Part shown: positions 43,665 to 51,469 of the stretch, one piece after another | How positions within the stretch are numbered: position 1 is the stretch's first letter | How the letters are laid out: each line of letters begins with the position of its first letter | NCBI RefSeq assembly: GCF_001017175.1 | Contig: NZ_LCYG01000043.1 | Coordinates: 1 to 64,000, forward strand | Source: Microvirga vignae | GTDB taxonomy: Bacteria > Pseudomonadota > Alphaproteobacteria > Rhizobiales > Beijerinckiaceae | Direction of reading: 5' to 3' | Length of the DNA: 64,000 nt | Notes under the pieces: model-generated | What the model was told of the DNA's origin: nothing | The model's input: only the letters and a program-made list of their open reading frames with translations | Database searches by the model: none | Program-made: the position numbers and the translations under genes

Positions 43665-44740
43665 TCAAGGAATTGGCGAAGGAACGGGTCAAGCTGCCAG
43701 ATGGGGGCTGAGAATCGACATACGTTGCCGTCGTAGTAACAGACCGCCCCATCACCATCTCTGCAGAATGCGAGGACATGAGGGTGCTTGTTGACAATAG
43801 CTTGAGCTGCGTCCGTCAAGTCTCGGGTAATGATAACCGCTGGCATTCCAGCATCTAAGCGACCTCGGATTATCCCCTGCAGGTGCTCGTCGTTAAATCC
43901 GAAGCCGATGCAAACAAGGGCTTGGGTCTGCGAAAGGGTGACGTTCATCTCTCCTCGGACCCTGTCGAAAAGCGTGTTGATCAGTGCGTCCTCGTATTTA
44001 GATGGACCAGGAACGACTATGGCACGCGCCGCCGTGGATTGATCGTTCACCACTTCGATAGGACCAGCCTCGGTTGTGAGCCATGTGATTGAGCCATGCG
44101 GTTTTATAAGCCGCACTGTCGGCTTGGGACGGTGTTCGTAAGTTGAGCCACGCTTCCGATCCGTAGCAATAGAGCGCGTATAATGTGTCTGGAACAACGT
44201 GTGTTCTCGTACACGTCGGCGTCGGAACCCCTCGAAGCCGGTATCTAGTGGCAGACTTGCTAAATCGCAAAATAGCTCCAGCAAGGTGTCATAGTTGGTT
44301 GTGATAACTGAAATGCAGGGAGCGTTTTGAGGCGCCCCCTCATACAGCCGTCTTAATAGTCGGGCTGGAGCATGTGTCTCGGGGTTATCAGAGCTTAGAA
44401 TTCTAGCTTCTGCCTCAGTAGTTCGTTGTATAATGAGACTTGCCGTTTCCTCTCTCAGAAGTCGGATTATCTCGTCTCGACCAGCAGCGCCAATTGGAAT
44501 CGCATTCAACCCTTTTTCCAGATTTGCTCTGATGTCGGACAGAGCGCTGGTCCACAAATCCTTCGGCTCGTGCGTCACTAGTTTTGACCCTAAAGTCGTG
44601 ATTAAGTGATCGCCCAAAGCTCCCATGTGCGGGAGATCGTACGCGCACGAGAAGCCAGATCCTATGAGGAGCGTTGGAGTCAGGCGGAAGATGTCTTGCA
44701 GTCGTCTTGAGACAACGTCCGAACCGGCCATAATGTCCAT
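43661..44740 (-). CDS. SIR2-family NAD-hydrolysing defence protein
   Basis: This protein of about 359 residues has the SIR2 pattern of defence NADases: the NAD-binding LLIGSGFSCAYDLP loop near residue 25, ISVITTNYDTLLE with the conserved Asn and Asp, the catalytic His in LIKPHGSITWL, and VCIGFGFNDEHLQGI at the end. It lacks the zinc-binding Cys set of protein deacetylases, as expected. SIR2 with HerA depletes NAD on infection. I use the ATG at 44740; the frame is open to a GTG at 44752. It is the first gene of the operon. Confidence 0.9.
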   Translation of the reverse strand: MDIMAGSDVVSRRLQDIFRLTPTLLIGSGFSCAYDLPHMGALGDHLITTLGSKLVTHEPKDLWTSALSDIRANLEKGLNAIPIGAAGRDEIIRLLREETASLIIQRTTEAEARILSSDNPETHAPARLLRRLYEGAPQNAPCISVITTNYDTLLELFCDLASLPLDTGFEGFRRRRVREHTLFQTHYTRSIATDRKRGSTYEHRPKPTVRLIKPHGSITWLTTEAGPIEVVNDQSTAARAIVVPGPSKYEDALINTLFDRVRGEMNVTLSQTQALVCIGFGFNDEHLQGIIRGRLDAGMPAVIITRDLTDAAQAIVNKHPHVLAFCRDGDGAVCYYDGNVCRFSAPIWQLDPFLRQFLE

Positions 44741-44752
44741 AGGGGGCCCCAC

Positions 44753-45292
44753 ATTCGGCTTTTGCCGCGTTTTACGGCCAAGCTCTGCATAGGACTTCCC
44801 CGATAAGCAATGTCAAAGGGCAAGCTAGCAAGGCAAATCCACAGGCAGTGGCAGTGTGGCTAGAAGCAGTGATATAGCCTTTTCGCGCTGCAACATAGAA
44901 AGCCTCTGAAGCTCAAGACGAACGAGCAATATCTTTTCGGCTCGATTTACAGAACCAAAAGCCTTGCAGACTCTGGATTTCAGCGCACTCGGATTACTGA
45001 CGAGAAGGATTATTACTAGGAGGGTAAGGGCACGCCCGAACCGTTGCTGCTCGTGAGGCAGGCGGGTCTGGGCGGCATGGACGATCTCTGTTGTGAGATG
45101 CTGGCGCTGACCAAAATGGACCGGAACACTGGCGATCCCTACGATCCTGCCCGTCACGCTTAACTTCGCGGGCACGCTAGCCACAATTGTTAAACGCACG
45201 CCCAAGATTGCCCGCACTCCTATCCGGTAGGTGTGTTCGTGTGACACCGGCTTTCGGAAGGTTACTAACATCATTCTTGCATAATAACAGCA
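44753..45292. other. intergenic stretch between SIR2 and HTH genes
   Basis: About 540 bases that must hold the divergent promoters. A minus-strand frame (44825-45274, 149 codons) ends in a helical, Leu/Arg-rich stretch (LLVRLELQRLSMLQREKA) that looks protein-like, but the first part does not, and no family is recognised. It may be a remnant of an older gene. Confidence 0.35.
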
Positions 45293-46321
45293 TTGAGGTT
45301 AGCGTGCGCCGCAGTGTTAGGAAAACAGCATATCACCCCCGAGGGATCATTCGCCGAGGCGCTGGAACGCTATCTCGGAGACACCCTTCATGACCGCATT
45401 CGAGTTATCAAATTTGAGGGTGCACGCGGACTTCCTTCACTTCTCGGGCGAACCTACCCCCTCTATGAAGCCTGGATAGCCGGAAGACGGTGCGTCTTTC
45501 TTGCGGCCTTGAACAGCGCCGCCACCCCTTCCGACATCGCCAAGCACATCGGCCTGGTCCGCGACTCTGTTGATGCAATCATCGTCTTCGCAACGCCTTC
45601 GCTGAGCGCGCACAACCGGTCACGCCTCATCGGTCAGGGTGTGCCATTCGTTGTACCAGGCAACCAGCTCTATATCCCCGACCTCGCCATGGATCTGCGT
45701 GAGCATTTTCGCGCGCTCAAACAACGGCATGCGGACGGCCTATCGCCGGCGGCTCAAGCCGTTTTGTTCAATCACCTTTTGCGGCACGACGAGAATGCTA
45801 CGACCCCGTCGCTCATCGCGGCGCGACTCCGCTACTCGGCGATGTCGATCGGCCGCGCTTTTGACGATCTTGTTGCGTCGGGCATCGCGCACACCGAAAA
45901 GCACGGCAAGGAAAGACATATCCGGTTCAAGGCAGAAGGACGCCAGCTATTCAAGGCGGCGCGCGATCTCCTCCGCAGCCCGGTACGCTCTGTGAAGTTC
46001 GTCCAAGGCGATCACTTCCGAGTGCCGCTCAAGCAGGCGGGAGAATCAGCGCTTGCCGAGCTGACGGATTTGACCCGGCCCTCGATCCGCACCTTCGCCG
46101 TCGCCGCCAGCGATTGGAAGGCGATCGCACAGACCTCTAGTCTTGTCGAAACCAGCCGGGATCAAGCCGATTTCGTCATCGAAACATGGTCCTACGAACC
46201 TGCCGCCTTGTCCGATACCGATATCGTGGACCCTCTGTCGCTTTACGCGCAGTTCCGGGATCATCGTGACGAGCGTGTTTCCATGGCGGCAGAACAACTC
46301 TTGGAGACCATCCCATGGTAG
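45293..46321 (+). CDS. winged-helix regulator paired with a nucleotidyltransferase
   Basis: This 342-residue protein has an unassigned N-terminal 130 residues and a winged-helix domain at about 150-215 (SPAAQAVLFNHLLRHDENATT, IAARLRYSAMSIGRAFDDLVASGIA, KHGKERHIRFKAEG), as in MarR-like regulators. Its end overlaps the nucleotidyltransferase gene by seven bases. HTH protein plus nucleotidyltransferase in this order is the layout of type IV-like toxin-antitoxin modules. The start is uncertain: TTG at 45293 or GTG at 45314. Confidence 0.7.
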   Translation: MRLACAAVLGKQHITPEGSFAEALERYLGDTLHDRIRVIKFEGARGLPSLLGRTYPLYEAWIAGRRCVFLAALNSAATPSDIAKHIGLVRDSVDAIIVFATPSLSAHNRSRLIGQGVPFVVPGNQLYIPDLAMDLREHFRALKQRHADGLSPAAQAVLFNHLLRHDENATTPSLIAARLRYSAMSIGRAFDDLVASGIAHTEKHGKERHIRFKAEGRQLFKAARDLLRSPVRSVKFVQGDHFRVPLKQAGESALAELTDLTRPSIRTFAVAASDWKAIAQTSSLVETSRDQADFVIETWSYEPAALSDTDIVDPLSLYAQFRDHRDERVSMAAEQLLETIPW

Positions 46322-47085
46322 CCGGCATCGACAAATTCCGTGAGCATTTCGCAGGACATGAGGATCACTACGCGATCATCGGCGGTGCCGCATGTGACTT
46401 GCTGTTCGATGCGGCCGGTCTCCCATTCAGAGCGACCAAGGATATCGACATGGTGCTTTGCGTCGAAGTGGTCGATCCCGTATTTGGAACGGCTTTCAAA
46501 GCATTCCTCGATGCAGGCGGATATCAGGCGCGCGAGCGAAGCGATGGCAAAAAGGAGTTCTATCGCTTCCATCGGCCATCCGACCAAAGCCTCCCTTTCA
46601 TGATCGAGCTCTTTTCGCGCAAACCAGGGGCGCTCGATCTCCCGGAAGATGCGGGCCTGACGCCCATCCCTGTGGAAGAGGATATCGTCGGCCTCTCGGC
46701 GATCCTTCTCGACGAGGGCTACTACGACGCGCTGCAGGCAGCGAAACGCAAACTGGGCAGCGTCAAGATCATCGACGAAACCCTGCTTATTCCCTTCAAG
46801 GCCCGAGCCTTCCTCGATTTGACCGCCCGCTCGGAGGCAGGCGAAACGATCGATAGCAAGACCATCAGGAAACATCGCAACGATGTGTTCCGCCTGGCGC
46901 AGCTGCTGGCTTCGGATACCTCAATTAAGCTCGCCGATCCGATCCGCGAGGATCTCCGAAAGTTCCTCGAATTGGCTCAAGCTGACGAGACCCTCGACCC
47001 CAAGGCGTTCGACGTGCTCCTCACGCGCGACGAAGCCATCGACCTCCTTCGTTCAGCCTATGGACTGCACGGCCGAGCGGGGTGA
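46315..47085 (+). CDS. AbiEii-like nucleotidyltransferase (toxin candidate)
   Basis: This 256-residue protein has a nucleotidyltransferase core: YAIIGGAACDLLF followed by RATKDIDMVLCVE, with the GG motif and the catalytic D-x-D pair, then a long beta/alpha region and a C-terminal helical bundle (TIRKHRNDVFRLAQLLASD). In relatives, the RKHRNDVxRL segment is part of the nucleotide-binding C-terminal domain. It is the second gene of a two-gene operon and the last of the defence island before the mobile-element backbone. Confidence 0.78.
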   Translation: MVAGIDKFREHFAGHEDHYAIIGGAACDLLFDAAGLPFRATKDIDMVLCVEVVDPVFGTAFKAFLDAGGYQARERSDGKKEFYRFHRPSDQSLPFMIELFSRKPGALDLPEDAGLTPIPVEEDIVGLSAILLDEGYYDALQAAKRKLGSVKIIDETLLIPFKARAFLDLTARSEAGETIDSKTIRKHRNDVFRLAQLLASDTSIKLADPIREDLRKFLELAQADETLDPKAFDVLLTRDEAIDLLRSAYGLHGRAG

Positions 47086-47252
47086 CGGGACCGGTAAGAC
47101 GAAAAACACGCCGAGACTGATTTCCGGAAAATCGGCTTTACGTTTCTGAGGGGGTAAGCCTTCCCCTGCGGCCGAGCCTAAGGTCTCGGCCGACCCCTTC
47201 TGCGGGGGACCCCGCAACGCCCCCTGTAGAGTGAGAGTGCGGACCGGCTTTG

Positions 47253-47300
47253 CCGTGACGGGTTGAGGGCTGGGAGAGAGGCTCCCGGCGCCCGTCGCGG
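47253..47300 (+). promoter_or_regulatory. structured 5' leader of ardC (radC-motif-like)
   Basis: A ten-pair outer stem (47253-47262 with 47291-47300, one G-T pair) encloses a seven-pair inner stem (47270-47276 with 47282-47288, one T-G pair) with an AGAGG loop. The Shine-Dalgarno GGAG starts at 47299, within the outer stem, and ATG follows seven bases later. The same fold with compensating base changes occurs before the ParB-like gene. The radC RNA motif is known from leaders of antirestriction and other DNA-acting genes in alphaproteobacteria. Confidence 0.7.
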
Positions 47301-47309
47301 AGACCCGCG

Positions 47310-48269
47310 ATGTCCACAAAGACCGCACCCGCTCGCGCCGGTCAGGATCGGACGAGCCTCTATGACGAAATCACCGGCAAGATCATCGCCGAGCTGGAGG
47401 CCGGCCGCGTGCCCTGGGTCCAGCCTTGGGGAACGGCCGCCGCGAAGGCGCCGCTCGCCATGCCGAGGAACGCCGCCACGGGCCGCCACTATTCCGGGAT
47501 CAATGTGCTGATCCTCTGGGGCGCCGTGATCGAGCACGGCTTTCCCGGCCAGAGCTGGCTCACCTTCCGCCAGGCGCTCGCGCTGGGCGGCAATGTCCGC
47601 AAGGGCGAGCGCGGCACGACCGTCGTCTATGCCGACCGCTTCGTGCCCGAGGACGAGAAGCGGCGCGCCCGCGAGACCAGCGAGGAAGCCCAGGCGATCC
47701 CGTTCCTGAAGCGCTTCACCCTCTTCAACGCCGCACAGTGCGAGAACCTGCCGGAGGACATCGCGATCGTCGCGCCACCCCCGCCGCCCGGCCTGATCGA
47801 GCCCAAGGTCGAGGCTCTGATCCGTGCGGCGGGGATCGACTTCCGCATCGGCGGCAACCGCGCCTTCTATGTCCCGGCGCTCGACTACGTCCAGGTTCCA
47901 CCGCCTCAGGCCTATTTCGAGCCGATCAACTGGCACCGCACGGCGCTTCACGAGATGGGTCACGCCACCGGGCATCCGTCCCGTCTCAGCCGCGACATGA
48001 GCGGCAGCTTCGGCACGAAGAAGTATGCCTTCGAGGAGCTCGTCGCCGAGATGAACGCCGCATTCTGCTGCGCGTCGCTTGGCATCGTGCCGACCGTCCG
48101 GCATGCGGACTACATCGGCTCGTGGCTGGAAGTGCTGCGCGAGGACAATCGCGCGATCGTCCGCGCTGCATCGCAGGCGAGCAAGGCGGCCGACTGGCTT
48201 CTCAGCTTCGCCCCAGCCGACGACGCGGGCCTTCAGGCCGAACCCTCGATCGACAGGAGGGCGGCATGA
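47310..48269 (+). CDS. ardC: ArdC-type antirestriction protein
   Basis: This 319-residue protein has the N-terminal single-stranded DNA-binding domain of ArdC/TraC (about 12-140: YDEITGKIIAELEAGRVPW, GINVLILW, WLTFRQALALGGNVRKGERG) and a C-terminal metallopeptidase-like domain with the zinc motif HEMGHATGH and a downstream Glu in FEELVAEMNAA. ArdC proteins shield incoming conjugative DNA from restriction. Its gene carries the structured leader and is coupled by ATGA to the DUF2958 gene. This is a marker of integrative conjugative elements. Confidence 0.92.
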   Translation: MSTKTAPARAGQDRTSLYDEITGKIIAELEAGRVPWVQPWGTAAAKAPLAMPRNAATGRHYSGINVLILWGAVIEHGFPGQSWLTFRQALALGGNVRKGERGTTVVYADRFVPEDEKRRARETSEEAQAIPFLKRFTLFNAAQCENLPEDIAIVAPPPPPGLIEPKVEALIRAAGIDFRIGGNRAFYVPALDYVQVPPPQAYFEPINWHRTALHEMGHATGHPSRLSRDMSGSFGTKKYAFEELVAEMNAAFCCASLGIVPTVRHADYIGSWLEVLREDNRAIVRAASQASKAADWLLSFAPADDAGLQAEPSIDRRAA

Positions 48270-48637
48270 TCCTTCTCACGCCCGAGTTGCGCGAGCGGCT
48301 GACCGCCAACGGCCGCGAACGGGATGTCGACCATGTTCCCGTGGTCAAGTTCTTCAACCCCCTCGGCGAAGGCGTCTGGCTCGCCACGGAACTCGACGAG
48401 GACGGCGACACCTTGTTCGGCCTGGCCGATCTCAGCCAGCCCGAGCTGGGCTCGTTCAGCCTCGCCGAGATGACCGCTATCCGCCTGCCGCTCGGCCTCG
48501 GCATCGAGCGCGACAACCTGTTCAAAGGCCTGTTTCCAATCTCAGTCTGGGCCGAGGCGGCCCATCGAACCGGCAGCATCCGCGAGGCAGAGCGCGTGCT
48601 CTACGCCGCCCATCGCGCCCAGCGGGAGGATGTGTGA
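48266..48637 (+). CDS. DUF2958 protein
   Basis: The 123-residue product from the ATG at 48266 (AGGAGG seven bases upstream) starts MILLTPELRERLTANGRE and has the FNPLGEGVWLATELDEDGD core of DUF2958, followed by FGLADLSQPELGSFSLAEM. The fold is unknown to me. Members accompany ArdC in mobile elements. It overlaps ardC by four bases. Confidence 0.86.
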   Translation: MILLTPELRERLTANGRERDVDHVPVVKFFNPLGEGVWLATELDEDGDTLFGLADLSQPELGSFSLAEMTAIRLPLGLGIERDNLFKGLFPISVWAEAAHRTGSIREAERVLYAAHRAQREDV

Positions 48638-48995
48638 TGCGCTTCCGTCGCTGGCCACGGTGACCGCCTATCGGGATACGCCGCGCAAGCGCACGGCGTT
48701 CCTTCGTAAGCAGCGCCTCGAACGGGAGGCGCTGCCGCTCTTCGCCGAGGCGATCGCCGCCCGGCAACGTAGCGTCGACGAGGAGATGGCTCGCCGCCAC
48801 GTCTGGTGGAACGAGCGTGAGCGCCCGGCACAGCGCAACGCGCGGGCCGCCCGCCGGCGCGAGGCTCGGGCTCGGCTCTTCGCTCTACCGGATCCGCTGC
48901 GAGGCAAGGTGCGCGATCGCTGGCGCAGCAGTGGCTCTTGCGAATCCATCGATATCGGCACGGCTCTCATCAGAGCACGCCGCTTATATTTCTAG
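48630..48995 (+). CDS. small basic protein of mobile-element backbone, unknown
   Basis: This 121-residue protein starts MCDALPSLATVTAYRD, overlapping DUF2958 by eight bases, and has a GGGAGG site just upstream. It is a charged, Arg/Ala-rich helical protein (RKRTAFLRKQRLEREALPLF, HVWWNERERPAQRNARAARR). No motif is recognised. Layout and coupling suggest it belongs to the ardC operon. Confidence 0.6.
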   Translation: MCDALPSLATVTAYRDTPRKRTAFLRKQRLEREALPLFAEAIAARQRSVDEEMARRHVWWNERERPAQRNARAARRREARARLFALPDPLRGKVRDRWRSSGSCESIDIGTALIRARRLYF

Positions 48996-49202
48996 TTAGT
49001 TGGAGGTTTTTTGCAACGATATCTCGGCCATATTCACCGCGTCGAGCAAGGCTCAGGCGGCGGTGGACTGAAGGCGTGCCTAACGGCTGCATCGCTCCGC
49101 GACCTCTTCGCCAATATGACACTAGTTCCGCTGCGACCAGGCAGGCCGTGATAACGCATCTTATGCGCGCGTTGGTCGTCGTCTTGCTCGTCACTATCTC
49201 GT

Positions 49203-50393
49203 TCATGCCGCACTCGCAGCTTCTGCAGGTGCGGCATCACGCATGAAGGCAAGAGCCAGACTGATGCCGATGAGGCCAATCAGGATGGACGCCGCGGCCA
49301 GGGCTGTGACCCCGCTGATCTCGACGAGGATGCCGCCGAGAAAAGCGCCGGTGGCGATCCCGGCGTAGGTGGTCGAGCTGTTCATGGCCAGGACCAGCTT
49401 CGACCTCTCCCCGGCGAGGCTGAGGAGCCGGTGCTGGATCGGGACGAGATACATGTAGCTCACGTTGCCCCAAAGCAAGGCGATGAGCAGGGTGAGGACG
49501 CCGTGCTGCCCGAATGCAACTAGGCCGACGAGCAAGATGAGTTGGGCCCCCACGGCCGCGATGAGGACCTTGAAGGGGCCAAAACGATCGGTCAGGAACC
49601 CGCAGGCGACGTTTCCGGTCACGGCTCCGAAACCATAGGCAAAGAGCGCGGCCGAGAGCAGCGGGACCCCGGCCAGCAGGGAGCCGGTGATGAAGACGCT
49701 CACATAGGAATAAACGATGAACTCGGAAACGACGACGAAGAGCGTCACGGAAAGGACGCCGTAGATGATCTTGGAGACGTCTTTCGAGGCCGGGCCGTTG
49801 CCGCGCTCCGGCGCCTTGGCAGGGATCCCGGACATCATCGGAGCGAGGATCAGCAATGCGAGAAGGCCGGCAATGACTACGAAAGCGAAGGCGAAGCGCC
49901 AGCCGATCGTAGCTGCAATCCAGCTGGTCGCGGGAACGCCAGCAACCTGTGAAACGGTCATGCCGCCGAAGATGAGGGACAACGCCATCCCTTTGCGTGC
50001 AGGCGGCAGGAGCTCGGCGGCCAGCGCGGTAGCCGCCGGCGTGAACATCGCCGCGCCATAGGCGGAAATGACGCGACCTGCGACAAGGGTTAGGAAATTC
50101 GCTGCGATCGCGCAGATCAGGTTGCCGATGATGAAAATCGCAATGGAGAGGATCTGGACCTTGCGGCGGCTCATGTCCTTAAACATCCAGGCATTCAGCG
50201 GCGCGAAGACCGCGTAGCAGAGTGCGTAGATCGAGATGATCCAGCCCGCCGCGCCGGTTGAGATCGTCAGGTCACGAGAGATCACATCGAGCGCTCCGAT
50301 GACGACAAACGTGTCCAGACCGATCGCGAAGGCACCAACGGTCAGAGCAGCAACGATGAGTTTCGTTCGCGCATCGGGAAGGGATGAGGTCAT
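49203..50393 (-). CDS. MFS efflux transporter (DHA1-like)
   Basis: This 396-residue protein has twelve hydrophobic segments in two halves, the FAPLNAWMFKDMSRRKVQILS loop between segments 2 and 3 (motif A-like), and GRVISAYGAAMFTPAATAL as the next helix. Such transporters of the AraJ/DHA1 group export drugs or sugars with proton exchange. The substrate cannot be told. It sits on the minus strand between backbone genes of the mobile element together with an acetyltransferase gene, so it is probably cargo. Confidence 0.85.
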   Translation of the reverse strand: MTSSLPDARTKLIVAALTVGAFAIGLDTFVVIGALDVISRDLTISTGAAGWIISIYALCYAVFAPLNAWMFKDMSRRKVQILSIAIFIIGNLICAIAANFLTLVAGRVISAYGAAMFTPAATALAAELLPPARKGMALSLIFGGMTVSQVAGVPATSWIAATIGWRFAFAFVVIAGLLALLILAPMMSGIPAKAPERGNGPASKDVSKIIYGVLSVTLFVVVSEFIVYSYVSVFITGSLLAGVPLLSAALFAYGFGAVTGNVACGFLTDRFGPFKVLIAAVGAQLILLVGLVAFGQHGVLTLLIALLWGNVSYMYLVPIQHRLLSLAGERSKLVLAMNSSTTYAGIATGAFLGGILVEISGVTALAAASILIGLIGISLALAFMRDAAPAEAASAA

Positions 50394-50549
50394 GACTGTA
50401 ATTCAGGTTCTCTCGTAGAGTGTCCAGGCCAGCACATCATGCAGGGATAAAGGCGTGACCATGATGTCCCGGACCTGCAACGCCAATTTTCCCGCAAATG
50501 TCGGGAATTCAGTGTCACGGAAGATGGAGGGGCTTCGTGCAAGCTGGCA

Positions 50550-51059
50550 CTATGTCCGCGCCATTTCCATTAGAACAATTTCGATCGGCTCTCCGCCAAC
50601 GCCATGAGAGAAGTATCCTTTCTGCATGGCTTTAAAACCGTGACGCTCACAGAATCCCTGCGCGTTTCGCGTGGATTCTATCTTGATGGACCCCGAATAT
50701 CCCTTGGCCGCATTTTCAACGCCAACTTTGAGCAGTCGCTTACCGAGTCCCCGGCCTGCTGCCTTAGGCAGCACAAAAAGGCGCGTCACCTCGCCAAGAA
50801 TTGAGTCGACGAACCCCAGTACTTCACCATTTTCTTCGGCGATGACCGTATGACCCTTCTCGATAATATCCTCATAATATTCGACAGTACGTTCTCCCAT
50901 CCACCCTGCAAGCTGTTCGCTCTTGTAGTGATTCTTTGCGAGGCCCTGAACGGATTGCGCTGTCACGTCAAACAATGATTGACCATCGCCAGCACGAGCT
51001 GAGCGCAAAACAATTTCGCTGTCATTCTTAGCGCCATTTATGGACGGTCTCTTGCGCAA
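50550..51059 (-). CDS. GNAT-family N-acetyltransferase
   Basis: This 169-residue protein has a GNAT fold: IVLRSARAGDGQSLF at the start, VIAEENGEVLGFVD strand, VTRLFVLPKAAGRGLGKRLLKVG with the acetyl-CoA-binding R-x-x-G-x-G/A loop, and IESTRNAQGFCERHGFKAMQKG at the end. It probably transfers acetyl to a small amine. It lies 156 bases upstream of the MFS gene on the same strand, which suggests a resistance or detoxification pair. Confidence 0.85.
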   Translation of the reverse strand: MRKRPSINGAKNDSEIVLRSARAGDGQSLFDVTAQSVQGLAKNHYKSEQLAGWMGERTVEYYEDIIEKGHTVIAEENGEVLGFVDSILGEVTRLFVLPKAAGRGLGKRLLKVGVENAAKGYSGSIKIESTRNAQGFCERHGFKAMQKGYFSHGVGGEPIEIVLMEMART

Positions 51060-51411
51060 ATCATGAACTGCGAATGACTCTCTCAGAATCTGCTTGCAGA
51101 ATTTCCGCAGACTTTTTCTGTTCTAAGTGCAAAGTGGTAAGATTTCCAACCAATTTCGCCGGATTGCTGCATCAAGGCAGTCGCGTTGTCGACATAATTG
51201 TGATCCGAAGCTGGCTCTGTCACGACTGAACACCACCAACTACTATTCTCAGGAGGACCTCGATCTATAGGTCAGGCGGAACCGACAAATCCGCACAGTT
51301 GGCTTTACGCCTTTACGAGTCCGTGCGGCACGACCTGCTTGCTGAGCATCGGTCCGGTCTGCGCGCGAGAGAGACGCCGAAAGTAGAGAGTAAGGGGGAG
51401 GACGGGATTTT
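51060..51411. other. intergenic stretch before ParB-like gene
   Basis: About 350 bases between the divergently read acetyltransferase and ParB-like genes. The reading frame of the ParB-like gene is open through most of it, but codon quality is poor and the structured leader lies at its end, so I take it as noncoding. No clear promoter stands out. Confidence 0.45.
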
Positions 51412-51458
51412 CGTGACGGGTTGGAGGTCGAGAGAGAGGCTCTCGGCTGCCCGTCACG
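51412..51458 (+). promoter_or_regulatory. structured 5' leader of the ParB-like gene (radC-motif-like)
   Basis: Nine perfect outer pairs (51412-51420 with 51450-51458) enclose seven inner pairs (51428-51434 with 51440-51446) with the same AGAGG loop as the ardC leader. The GGAG Shine-Dalgarno starts on the last base of the outer stem, with ATG eight bases later. Relative to the ardC leader one inner pair changes from G-C to A-T and one outer pair from T-G to T-A, so structure is kept while sequence changes. Confidence 0.72.
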
Positions 51459-51469
51459 GAGTCATCCCG

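Noticed and set aside
44825-45274. 149-codon minus-strand frame between SIR2 and HTH genes
   Set aside because: Only the last third looks protein-like and no family is recognised; kept as a note in the intergenic entry.
47426-48637. A 403-codon frame overlapping ardC
   Set aside because: Its first 280 codons are off-frame noise over ardC; the real gene is DUF2958 from 48266 with a good ribosome binding site.
51299-51469. Extension of the ParB-like protein upstream of 51470
   Set aside because: It would translate through the structured leader, and ParB similarity begins at the ATG at 51470.
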